Below, one piece after another: positions 56,821 through 64,000 of a DNA stretch of 64,000 bases (its first letter is position 1; every line of letters begins with the position of its first letter). The notes under the pieces are model-generated. The model was not told where the DNA came from. It saw nothing but the letters and a program-made list of their open reading frames with translations, and searched no databases. The stretch is taken from contig NC_050731.1 in the NCBI RefSeq assembly GCF_014133895.1, forward strand, positions 124,001 through 188,000, written 5' to 3'. This DNA comes from Torulaspora globosa (taxonomy: Eukaryota > Ascomycota > Saccharomycetes > Saccharomycetales > Saccharomycetaceae). The position numbers were made by a program, and so were the translations under genes.

Positions 56821-58527
56821 ATGGGACAGCAAACTTCTGTGCCACAGGGTGACCAAAATGAGGCGGACAATAAGGGGAAACGATTTGCATCCAGCGTCGA
56901 TCTTATGCAGTATTTCAACAAGAGGGCCATCGGTTTCTTCAGCGTTGCAGAAATAGCAGCATTCAAGAGCAGATTTGACGGTCGAAAGCTAAGTGCCACT
57001 ATCAAGTCTGCGGATTTGGCAGAGTGGCTACATATCCCAGGTGACAGCGTGTTGCTCTGTCAGATGATCTATGAGTTTGTTCGTGTTCTTAGCAACTTCC
57101 CGTTAATGAAGGATGCGTTTGAAGAGGTTACTGGTGTTGGTTTGTTAAAGGCGATTCTTTTGAGTGATCCTGTTAGATGCCACAAGTACGTAGGAGTCAA
57201 AAACTATGACTATCTGAAGCTGTTGTTCATTGCATTCAGCACAAGGAAATCTGTAAAGGAGGAACTATCGTCAGGATCATCGACATCCTTAGAAGAGGGC
57301 GAGGATCTAAAGAAGCTCATCCGCAATTACAATGGCATAGCCGTTGATGAGCTCGTTTTAGACGCCAAATTGCTTCTGCAGCTTTTAACGTGGTTGCTGC
57401 TTCTAACTTCTCATTGTCCCACGGGCAATTGTGAGTTCCCTGATGAGACGGCCTATAACGACTGGAGTTCGTATAAGCAGGCGGCAACATGTTTGTTAAG
57501 AGCGATGAACCCAGAGATCATTTCCGTCTCGGACTTGCAGAGTGTCACTTTTGAGCAATTTTCCAGTTCAATCAAAGCTATTATGCCAAATATTTTCAGA
57601 CCCCTACAAAAACTGATGGAACACCTGTTATATCGAGATGAAGACTTGGTTGCCTGCCTACTGGATACTGGAAATTTGAGAAACAGGTCAAAGTTGATGA
57701 CACAGCCTGTCTTGGCACAACTGTTCGTTTCTCTTCCTGACAAGTTATCAGTTTCCAATCTACAGAAGCTTTACGTGGGTAGCGAGAGCGGATTCTCAAT
57801 GAGATCCTTGCAGGCAAAGGTTTTCAAATGGATGGCCCCTACTTTACTGCTTGTTAGCGGCAAAAGCATTCTTGATGATGAAGAATTTAGCAAAAGTAAC
57901 CCCAGATACAGAAAATTTCTATCAGAGTTCCCAAAGTTGAAAGAGGGAACTCCAAACCCATTCGATTTGCGGAGCAACAAAACTAAAGTTACTTTCGCCA
58001 TATACGTTCCTGACCCGTGGAGAGTAACGAACAAAGACTTCTTTGGAGGTCTGGGAACGACCATCGTACAACTCGCTCCTATACAGGATGTTTTTAAAGC
58101 CGTCAAAGACGGTACGATGTATTTCAACACAATGGGCGGTGGGATTGGAATTGGAGATAACCAACCACAAATTAAGGCGAGCTCAAAATCGTATTCAGTG
58201 GGCAATGTGTCATTAACCATAGATAACACACTTGAATTTGCAGCCTTCCGCCAGACGGGTTACGGAGGCATATTCAGTCCCAGTTCCCGACTGAAAGAAA
58301 TCCACAAGGAGAACAGGCCATTCGAGGTCAGGTTTTTGATCCAGCATGTCGAAGTTTGGGGTTGTGGAGGTGAGAAAGAGCTAGAGGAGCAGTACAAGAA
58401 GTGGCAATGGGAAGAAGCCGAGGCAAAAAGGCGCCAGCAGATCAATTTACGCAGTATAGGCGAAGACCGAGCTCTGCTTGAGATGGCTGGAATAATCGGG
58501 CATGCACAAAGTGGCGGCTCTATTTAA
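56821..58527 (+). CDS. RTC5: TLDc-domain protein Rtc5
   Basis: 568 residues (S. cerevisiae YOR118W 567). Rtc5 is a TLDc protein reported to bind the vacuolar V-ATPase and favour its disassembly. The N-terminus MGQQTSVPQ is a good N-myristoylation signal, with Gly at position 2, which would hold it at the vacuole membrane. The TLDc domain covers about 320-530: VSGKSILDDEEF, then FFGGLGTTIVQLAPIQDVFK, then TMYFNTMGGGIGIGDN, ending with FEVRFLIQHVEVWGCGGEKE. The helical N-terminal half has no other motif. It converges on RIO1 with 58 bases between stops. Confidence 0.95.
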   Translation: MGQQTSVPQGDQNEADNKGKRFASSVDLMQYFNKRAIGFFSVAEIAAFKSRFDGRKLSATIKSADLAEWLHIPGDSVLLCQMIYEFVRVLSNFPLMKDAFEEVTGVGLLKAILLSDPVRCHKYVGVKNYDYLKLLFIAFSTRKSVKEELSSGSSTSLEEGEDLKKLIRNYNGIAVDELVLDAKLLLQLLTWLLLLTSHCPTGNCEFPDETAYNDWSSYKQAATCLLRAMNPEIISVSDLQSVTFEQFSSSIKAIMPNIFRPLQKLMEHLLYRDEDLVACLLDTGNLRNRSKLMTQPVLAQLFVSLPDKLSVSNLQKLYVGSESGFSMRSLQAKVFKWMAPTLLLVSGKSILDDEEFSKSNPRYRKFLSEFPKLKEGTPNPFDLRSNKTKVTFAIYVPDPWRVTNKDFFGGLGTTIVQLAPIQDVFKAVKDGTMYFNTMGGGIGIGDNQPQIKASSKSYSVGNVSLTIDNTLEFAAFRQTGYGGIFSPSSRLKEIHKENRPFEVRFLIQHVEVWGCGGEKELEEQYKKWQWEEAEAKRRQQINLRSIGEDRALLEMAGIIGHAQSGGSI

Positions 58528-58585
58528 TGCTGCATGAGTCTAATGACTATATTATACATTGAAAAGTTCAGAAAATATTCTCGAT

Positions 58586-60040
58586 TTATTTTTTTGATTT
58601 AGTCTTTTTAATTAGCTTCTTCTTGACATGCTTTTTAACTTTGGTTTGTCTTTTCTCTTTCTTGGACTCTTTGGCCTCCTGTTTCCGCTTCTTCTTTTCC
58701 TCTTTATCCTCAAATTTCTTGCCTTTTGGTTTCTTGTTAAGATACTTATTGTCTTCATCATCATCCTCATCTGAGCCATCGGACTCATTGCCACTCGACG
58801 CTAATTCATCTTCAGCTTCACTGTCCTCGTCATTGCCTGAATCAGTCTCGCTTTCAGATGCCTCACTGGCTTCATTCGAACCAGAGACATCCTTTACTGC
58901 GCTGAAATTGCGCTCGTTATCATGCGCAATCAAACTTTTCAGTAAATCGAATTTACCATCCGTGAACCTATCGAAATCGCGTTCTTCCAGACCTTCTAAA
59001 CTTCTGACTAGATGGAGGCTTCGAAATATTTCGTCTTCATCTGCATCCTTCGCAGAAGATTTGATCGGTAAGTGTTTAGAGACGTAGTCACTTAGATCAT
59101 AATAACTGCGGTAGTTACCGTCGAACTTGTCCAGTCTTTCGGAGATCACAAACTGAAAAATGAGACGTTCTGGGAATATGCTTATGCCCAATTTCTCGAA
59201 ATACGAGTTTATGTTCTTGATGTCCATTCTCAGGAAATCTAAACTCATGGGATGTTCTGGCTCGACACTCTGAGACACATCGATTATGTAGAGCTTCCCC
59301 ATATGGATAATAGCGTTGTATTCCGACAGATCCGCGTGAACTAATCGGCAAACTTGATAGAGTAACCTGATATAAGCCAGCATAACATAATAGAAGTGAT
59401 ATATCTCTGATCGGTCCGCAAAAACGTAGTCTTTCAAGCGAGGTGATGCAAACCCATCGCCTCGACTTAGGAACTCCATTACTAAAACATTATTTTTCAC
59501 CTCAACAGGCTCGGGCGTCGGGATGACACCACTCTGATGGATTCTTCTGAGGTTCCTAAATTCCTTCTCAGCCCAGATCTTGATCATCTTCCTTGGGTTA
59601 TGTTGCGACCTAGAGTTTCTGAAGCGGAACTCTCCATCGACATATCTTTCGCGGTCCTTGAACACAAGAATCGAGGTCTTATATATCTTGATAGCCAGCT
59701 CTCGCTTCTCATGTCCTGCCTCCTGGTCATCGGGGCTTCCAGCTTCGCCATATCCAGCGAATGCGTGGTACACGTTTGCTTCCTTCCCTGTGCTTAAACA
59801 GCCATTAAAATCTGAAATTACACCCCTATTCATCAGAGATTTCAAAAATCTCATGGTCCTCGGATCCAAGACGTTTTCAACCGTCGCTCTGTTGGCCTTA
59901 TCCTTGCTTGTCTTCGCCCTGGTGAACGACAGTTCATCTGTGTTGATGTTATGACTATGTCTGTCTAAAAGTTGGATATCAGTATGTTGTCTACTCTGGC
60001 TCGAGACGTGGAGCCTATCAAAATCATCCTCCAACGACAT
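58586..60040 (-). CDS. RIO1: Atypical protein kinase Rio1
   Basis: 484 residues, equal to S. cerevisiae Rio1. It acts in the last cytoplasmic steps of 40S maturation (20S pre-rRNA cleavage) and in rDNA regulation. RIO kinase motifs: nucleotide loop CLSTGKEANVYHA near 84, lysine in LAIKIYKTSILVF near 118, catalytic VHADLSEYNAI near 243 and metal-binding LYIIDVSQSVEPEHP near 258. The C-terminus is acidic, then strongly basic (KKHVKKKLIKKTKSKK). The start ATG at 60040 fits. Promoter PAC and RRPE-like sites lie 40-65 bases upstream. It is divergent from KEI1. Confidence 0.97.
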   Translation of the reverse strand: MSLEDDFDRLHVSSQSRQHTDIQLLDRHSHNINTDELSFTRAKTSKDKANRATVENVLDPRTMRFLKSLMNRGVISDFNGCLSTGKEANVYHAFAGYGEAGSPDDQEAGHEKRELAIKIYKTSILVFKDRERYVDGEFRFRNSRSQHNPRKMIKIWAEKEFRNLRRIHQSGVIPTPEPVEVKNNVLVMEFLSRGDGFASPRLKDYVFADRSEIYHFYYVMLAYIRLLYQVCRLVHADLSEYNAIIHMGKLYIIDVSQSVEPEHPMSLDFLRMDIKNINSYFEKLGISIFPERLIFQFVISERLDKFDGNYRSYYDLSDYVSKHLPIKSSAKDADEDEIFRSLHLVRSLEGLEERDFDRFTDGKFDLLKSLIAHDNERNFSAVKDVSGSNEASEASESETDSGNDEDSEAEDELASSGNESDGSDEDDDEDNKYLNKKPKGKKFEDKEEKKKRKQEAKESKKEKRQTKVKKHVKKKLIKKTKSKK

Positions 60041-60079
60041 CGCTATCTAGCTTGACGTTCTTTAACCTGTGTAGTATAA

Positions 60080-60104
60080 GCTCATCGCTATCCAAAACTT
60101 TTCA
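60080..60104 (-). promoter_or_regulatory. PAC and RRPE-like elements of RIO1
   Basis: Plus strand GCTCATCGC at 60080-60088 (PAC, GCGATGAGC on the minus strand) and AAAACTTTTCA at 60094-60104 (TGAAAAGTTTT on the minus strand, one base off RRPE). Fits RIO1 as a ribosome-maturation gene. Confidence 0.65.
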
Positions 60105-60186
60105 ACATACGAAATAAGCACAACACATACAAAACAGAGATCATCGAACTCTGATAAACCAGAGGCCGTCTTAAGAAGCCTCCAGA

Positions 60187-60900
60187 ATGAATCCTAAACA
60201 GTTCAGGCTCCCAAAGGTATGCTAAGTTTCGATCGCCACTTCGCCGTATCTTCGACGTACTGACACGACCTCGCAGTCATTCTTTGGGTTTCTTCCCCTC
60301 TACCTTGGTGTTGAAATTGCTCTAGGCATCTCGATCCTGAATAAGTGCAGCGGTGCTTACGGTATTCTGGCGCTATTCACGGGCCATCCTTTGCATTTCT
60401 CTCAGTGGTTGCTCTACATCTGGTCGATTATAACGCTGATCATATGCGCCCAAGGTCTCTACCAGGTTCATAAGCCTAGCGTGCTGACGTTCTCCCACAT
60501 CTTCGTCACCTTCGTGATCGACACGGCCGTCACCTGTCTCTTCAGCGTATGGTTCACCGCGCAATGGTACAGCCTCGAGGGAAACAGCGGCAGCACCGAC
60601 AAGACTAAGAGCTCTTACAGCGAAGACCCAGTCGATTACTCAACTAAGATAAGCGACCAAGGCGCCAGCGAAAGTTTCGAGTATGGTGTGACGATTTTCA
60701 TCACCGTACTCTCTCTGGCGGCGAAATTGTACTTCACTTTCCTCATGGCCTCTTTCGTGCAGGAGCTACTACTGCATCCCAGATACATGCTGGACCAAGA
60801 TGACGTGGAACAGGACCTGAAGAACCAGTCGTCCTGGAAACGGTGGTGGGTCAAGTCCCAAAAAATCTGTTACAACATATCCAAGAGTATGCTGGTGTGA
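60187..60900 (+). CDS. KEI1: Kei1, regulatory subunit of IPC synthase (two exons)
   Basis: Coding sequence is join(60187..60216, 60277..60900), 217 residues (S. cerevisiae 221). Kei1 binds the catalytic subunit Aur1 in the Golgi and is essential for inositol phosphorylceramide synthesis. Exon 1 encodes MNPKQFRLPK and joins to SFFGFLPLYLGVEIALG. Four hydrophobic segments: residues about 11-30, 40-65 (WLLYIWSIITLIICAQGLY), 70-95 (FVTFVIDTAVTCLFSVWF) and 150-175 (VTIFITVLSLAAKLYFTFLM). The C-terminal tail has LLLHPRYMLDQDDVEQDLKN, strongly conserved in the family. The intron in the 5' part is also found in S. cerevisiae YDR367W. Confidence 0.94.
60217..60276 (+). other. KEI1: Spliceosomal intron of KEI1
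   Basis: 60 bases: 5' site GTATGC, branch site TACTGAC at 60258-60264 (one base from TACTAAC), 3' site CGCAG. Joining the exons between AAG and TCA restores the conserved LPKSFFGF start. Confidence 0.92.
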
Positions 60901-61432
60901 GCAAACCATCCAACAGCAGCAAGAGGTTCCCAGGCCTGGTATGGCTCTGAGTTCTGAATACATAGTGTCTTTAGAGCTTGCCTCGATCTTAACTCCGTGG
61001 GAAATTCCTTATCTCCTGAAAAATTCACAGCGTCAGATGGCCAACAGAAGGACGATTACAGGCGGTAGCAAAGAGGTGTTGCGCCACGAGAAGAGGTTGC
61101 TTGCGTTCCTGGAGCTTATCAGAATCTTCTGTGGAAGTTTTGCAGACGATGCTTATTGCTGGTCCTTCGTTTGCTGAGAGAGAACACCAAGAATGCAACT
61201 GTGGATTGCGAAGCAATGTGCGTCCTCGCCCCTGGGTAAAGGGCTAAGACAATTGCTGCGAGAAATTATGGTTGTTTAGAGCGATGATGTACAACAAAGG
61301 TCGTTCCGGACTGCCGTTGGCAACCGACCAGCTATAAAAGGTACTAAGACTTGACAGTTGTGACTTGGATGCCAGGTCGGTGGTAAGTGACAGCAGCACA
61401 TAGGAAAACTGTCAACTGAAATTTATTTTACA
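60901..61432. promoter_or_regulatory. KEI1 3' end and promoter of the GCY1-type gene
   Basis: 532 bases. TATAAAAG at 61333-61340 is 93 bases before the next start codon. CGG-ACTG-CCG at about 61302-61311 is a small CGG dyad of the kind bound by zinc-cluster factors, but its 4-base spacing is not the Gal4 spacing. No gene seen. Confidence 0.5.
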
Positions 61433-62368
61433 ATGTCTACAGCGGTAAGCAAGAATACATCTACTATCAAATTGAACACTGGATACACAATTCCCCAGGT
61501 AGGCTTGGGAACGTGGAGGTCGAAGGAAAATGAGGGATACAAGGCAGTCCTAACAGCCCTACAGGCCGGTTACAGACATATCGACGACGCTGCTATCTAC
61601 CTCAATGAGGAAGAAGTCGGCAGAGCAATCAAGGACTCGGGTGTTCCTCGTGAGGAGATTTTCCTCACCACAAAGCTGTGGAATACTCAGCAACGGACGC
61701 CTGAAGAAGCGCTGAATCAATCTCTGAAGAGACTCGGGGTGGATTACGTCGACCTATACCTGATGCACTGGCCAGTTCCGTTCAGGACTGAAACTATCAA
61801 GGACGGTAACTACTTGACTATTCCCAAGAAGGCTGATGGCAGACCAGATGTTGACGAAGAGTGGAATTTTGTCAAGACCTGGGAGTTGATGCAAGAATTG
61901 CCCAAGACCGGTAAGGTGAGAAGTGTTGGTGTTTCTAATTTTTCAATCAATAACTTGAAAGAGCTGCTGTCATCGCCAGGTAACAAGTTGACTCCCGCTG
62001 TTAACCAAATAGAACTGCATCCATTACTGCCTGAGTTTGCCTTGGTTGATTTCTGTAAGGAGCACGGCATTGTTGTCGAAGCTTACTCGCCATTTGGTGG
62101 TCAAGACGCTCCAGTGTTGGACGACAACATCATTAATCAAATTGCCAAGGACCATGGTGCTGATGCAGGCCAGGTCATTGTTAGCTGGGGTGTCCAAAGA
62201 GGTATAGTCACTCTCCCCAAGTCAGTAACGCCAGCGAGAGTCGTTTCAAATCTCCAGACCTTCAAATTGTCTGATGACGAATTTAGGTCTATTAGCCAAT
62301 TAACAAATAGCAAAAAGCCAAAGAGAACTAACGCCCCAGATATGTCTCCTTTCCCACTCTTTGAGTAA
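61433..62368 (+). CDS. GCY1: Aldo-keto reductase, Gcy1/Ypr1 type
   Basis: 311 residues (S. cerevisiae Gcy1 312). These AKR3A enzymes reduce aldehydes and keto compounds with NADPH; Gcy1 also acts as glycerol dehydrogenase. Catalytic Asp and Tyr are in GYRHIDDAAIYLNEEEVG (the usual Thr after the Asp is Asp here), Lys in LTTKLWNT, His in YLMHWPVPF. The NADPH motif is LPKSVTPARVVSN. In S. cerevisiae GCY1 (YOR120W) and YPR1 (YDR368W) are duplicates; this single gene, between KEI1 and XRS2 on one track and after RIO1 on the other, stands for both. A second reductase, GRE3, lies 47 kb to the left. Confidence 0.94.
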   Translation: MSTAVSKNTSTIKLNTGYTIPQVGLGTWRSKENEGYKAVLTALQAGYRHIDDAAIYLNEEEVGRAIKDSGVPREEIFLTTKLWNTQQRTPEEALNQSLKRLGVDYVDLYLMHWPVPFRTETIKDGNYLTIPKKADGRPDVDEEWNFVKTWELMQELPKTGKVRSVGVSNFSINNLKELLSSPGNKLTPAVNQIELHPLLPEFALVDFCKEHGIVVEAYSPFGGQDAPVLDDNIINQIAKDHGADAGQVIVSWGVQRGIVTLPKSVTPARVVSNLQTFKLSDDEFRSISQLTNSKKPKRTNAPDMSPFPLFE

Positions 62369-62415
62369 GCTGAGTAAAGGTTTAAATATAGAACTGAAAT
62401 CTACTTCTAAATAAT

Positions 62416-64000
62416 TTACGAATATCTCATTCGTCTCCTAAACTTGAACTTTGGCTCATCAGCGTCGTCATCGTCATCATCATCGTCATCATCATCATCT
62501 CCGCTGTCCTCGTTTTCTATATTACTAAAGCGAGCAGGGCTTCGCCTGGTGGTTGTTTTCCGCTTTCTTGTTTGCATCAACCCAGAAGTTTGCCGCGACG
62601 GGAGCACATCTGCTGTTTCAGATTCTTCAGCTTGTAGGGTCTGCTCCCCTGGCACTGTGAGGTGCGCACTCTGTGAATCATCTTCATCCACCACAAAGAG
62701 CTCCTGAACCGGAGTTGATCCATTCGAATAATGCGTGGAACTTGCCTGTTCAGGTGAATGATCTCGAGCTCGGTCAAGAGCAGTCCCAGAAACAGATCTT
62801 TCTTTTGCAATTGGAGGGAAATCTTCGACCCTTTTCGGCAGTTCTCTGGAATATGGCTTCAGCGGTACATATTCTTTGATTAGCGAAAATGCACTTCTGC
62901 GTATGAAATCTGATGATCCTTCCCGGTACTTATCACTGAAATGGTCTTTCTTATATTTTGGTTGAATTTTGAAGAAATTCTTAAAGTTTTTACGGCCATG
63001 CCACGGCGTATTATGCTCTGCAGTCTGCTCGCTGTTATCGTGCTCCCTTTCCCTCATTAAATTTTCATTGGGTCGGATAATAGCCAAATTTCCTAGTTGG
63101 TTGATAGCATCCTCAGTCAGTTCATCTGTCGAGACTTGAATCAAAGTTGAATTTAATCGCTTTACTTCGCGATTTTTGGTATCGTTGATGACTTCCACCA
63201 AGTCTTCTTTTGGCGTAGCTGCTCTGCGCGAATCATTCTCGCTTAAACTTGTATCCCGCAGCGTCCTCTGCCGTGTAGGCTGCTTCTTCATAACAACTCC
63301 ATCATCGTAAATTGGATAATTTTGCTCTTGTGAAATCTTGACTTCGTCGATCTCTCTGTCCCTAGTTCTTTCATCAAAGTTTTCTACTGGAACAGGAGTA
63401 TTAACGCTAGGACTAATCGGTTGCGTCGGTTCGCGCAAAGCTGAATGATGAACCTGATTCTCGTATGATTCATTAGCAAATGTTGGCTGTTCTTTAGTTT
63501 CCAGCGCAGAAGCGGCTCCTAAGCTCGCTGTTGGTCCAGCGTGCGCAAGGTTATCCTTCGGCGACGGCGCTTTCTTCTCTAGAGAGGGCATTGAAGTATC
63601 AGACAAGGCCTCGGACTTGAATGAATCACCTCCTGCAAAAAACATCAGACTGTCAAGGGGCTTAACTGCTCGTCTGTTGAGTCGCCTCTTCTTTCTTGGC
63701 CGTTTTTCGACATCTTGATTTGGTTCCTCAGATGTCTGGCGAGCTTGCGATGCTAGTCCCAGTTTATCGCCCGAGCTTACCTCAGGTGAGCCTTCCAAAA
63801 TTGGTGCTGCTAACGAGAAATTCGGTACTCCACCCAGCAGTTTCGCTGTGGCGTTATCTTGAACTTTCGAGACAATATCATCAAGGGTGAAAGCAATAAT
63901 ACCCGCTTGGGCCACCTGTACTGCAGATTCAGGCGACTGTATCACTACCAAATTTTGAGTGGAGTCCTCTAACTTCAACAAACCTAGCAACTCTTTCAAG
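62416..64000 (-). CDS. XRS2: Xrs2, C-terminal part (5' end outside window)
   Basis: The frame runs off the right edge, so only the last 528 codons are seen; the N-terminal FHA and BRCT domains are outside. Xrs2 is the Nbs1-type subunit of the Mre11-Rad50-Xrs2 complex for double-strand-break repair and Tel1 activation. The visible part is mostly disordered. Features: a basic cluster KRPRKKRRLNRRAVKPLD near the start of the visible part, a block NFFKIQPKYKKDHFSDKYRE that may be the Mre11-binding region, and an acidic run of about 13 Asp followed by EPKFKFRRRMRYS at the end, the acidic-FxF type Tel1-binding tail. YDR369C follows YPR1 in S. cerevisiae. Confidence 0.88.
   Translation of the reverse strand, partial: LKELLGLLKLEDSTQNLVVIQSPESAVQVAQAGIIAFTLDDIVSKVQDNATAKLLGGVPNFSLAAPILEGSPEVSSGDKLGLASQARQTSEEPNQDVEKRPRKKRRLNRRAVKPLDSLMFFAGGDSFKSEALSDTSMPSLEKKAPSPKDNLAHAGPTASLGAASALETKEQPTFANESYENQVHHSALREPTQPISPSVNTPVPVENFDERTRDREIDEVKISQEQNYPIYDDGVVMKKQPTRQRTLRDTSLSENDSRRAATPKEDLVEVINDTKNREVKRLNSTLIQVSTDELTEDAINQLGNLAIIRPNENLMREREHDNSEQTAEHNTPWHGRKNFKNFFKIQPKYKKDHFSDKYREGSSDFIRRSAFSLIKEYVPLKPYSRELPKRVEDFPPIAKERSVSGTALDRARDHSPEQASSTHYSNGSTPVQELFVVDEDDSQSAHLTVPGEQTLQAEESETADVLPSRQTSGLMQTRKRKTTTRRSPARFSNIENEDSGDDDDDDDDDDDDADEPKFKFRRRMRYS
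62458..62503 (-). repeat. GAT/GAC trinucleotide repeat in XRS2
   Basis: Trinucleotide run (ATC/GTC on the plus strand) encoding about 13 consecutive Asp just before the conserved C-terminal tail. Mixed codons suggest it is not purely slippage-driven. Confidence 0.85.

Noticed and set aside
1..64000. CRISPR arrays, bacterial operons or phage genes
   Set aside because: No regularly spaced repeats of that kind, and all genes are of budding-yeast type with introns and Pol III signals.

Overview
This is an unplaced stretch of budding-yeast nuclear chromosome, from the family Saccharomycetaceae. The evidence is dense intron-poor protein genes, short intergenic gaps, yeast-type TATA boxes, introns with a TACTAAC or TACTGAC branch point, and about 28 genes I recognise as orthologues of Saccharomyces cerevisiae genes. 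Gene order indicates a species that never went through the yeast whole-genome duplication. Genes found in S. cerevisiae on chromosome IV (YDR350C-YDR369C region) alternate with genes from chromosome VIII (YHR099W-YHR113W) on the left and with genes from chromosome XV (YOR116C-YOR120W) on the right. Each pair that S. cerevisiae keeps as duplicates (SBE2/SBE22, TRR1/TRR2, GGA1/GGA2, GCY1/YPR1) is a single gene here. I cannot name the species from the sequence alone.

Layout. 1-6 kb: the 3' end of TRA1, then GEP4, BIG1 (with an intron I reconstruct) and ATP22, all three on the minus strand. 6-13 kb: KIC1, a gap with what looks like a decayed gene, and SBE2. 13-21.6 kb: YPQ2, GRE3, YPT35 and TRR1, a locally GC-rich block. 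Between YPT35 and TRR1 lies a frameshifted Ty3/gypsy-type retrotransposon on the minus strand, bounded by a duplicated piece of the YPT35 3' end. 21.6-45 kb: CDC12, TRP4, SPC110, CNL1, GGA, EAF1, BCP1, a small unknown membrane protein, CTM1, ERP5, UBA4, TFC6, a YHR112C-type PLP enzyme, APE4 and ESC2. At 46 kb a tRNA-Lys(CTT) sits where the partner chromosome of the double synteny changes from VIII to XV. 46-64 kb: RPO31, SEM1, RPT5, CDC40, ESF1, RTC5, RIO1, KEI1 (with a short intron), a GCY1/YPR1-type aldo-keto reductase and the C-terminal part of XRS2.

The genes are mostly housekeeping: chromatin (TRA1 and EAF1 are both NuA4 subunits), RNA polymerase III (RPO31, TFC6 and a tRNA template), proteasome (SEM1, RPT5), ribosome biogenesis (ESF1, RIO1, BCP1), redox and carbonyl metabolism (TRR1, GRE3, the GCY1-type gene), septation and spindle pole (CDC12, SPC110, KIC1), and Golgi or vacuole traffic (GGA, CNL1, ERP5, KEI1, YPT35, YPQ2). 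Shared promoter motifs support this. SEM1 and RPT5 both carry the same proteasome-element variant. ESF1 and RIO1 carry PAC plus RRPE-like sites. TRR1 has a Yap1 site.

I see no wholly new multi-gene system. The most unusual points are the retroelement with its YPT35 duplication beside TRR1, the dual-start TRR1, the decayed gene between KIC1 and SBE2, the GC-rich block, and the hairpin minisatellite upstream of the YHR112C-type gene.
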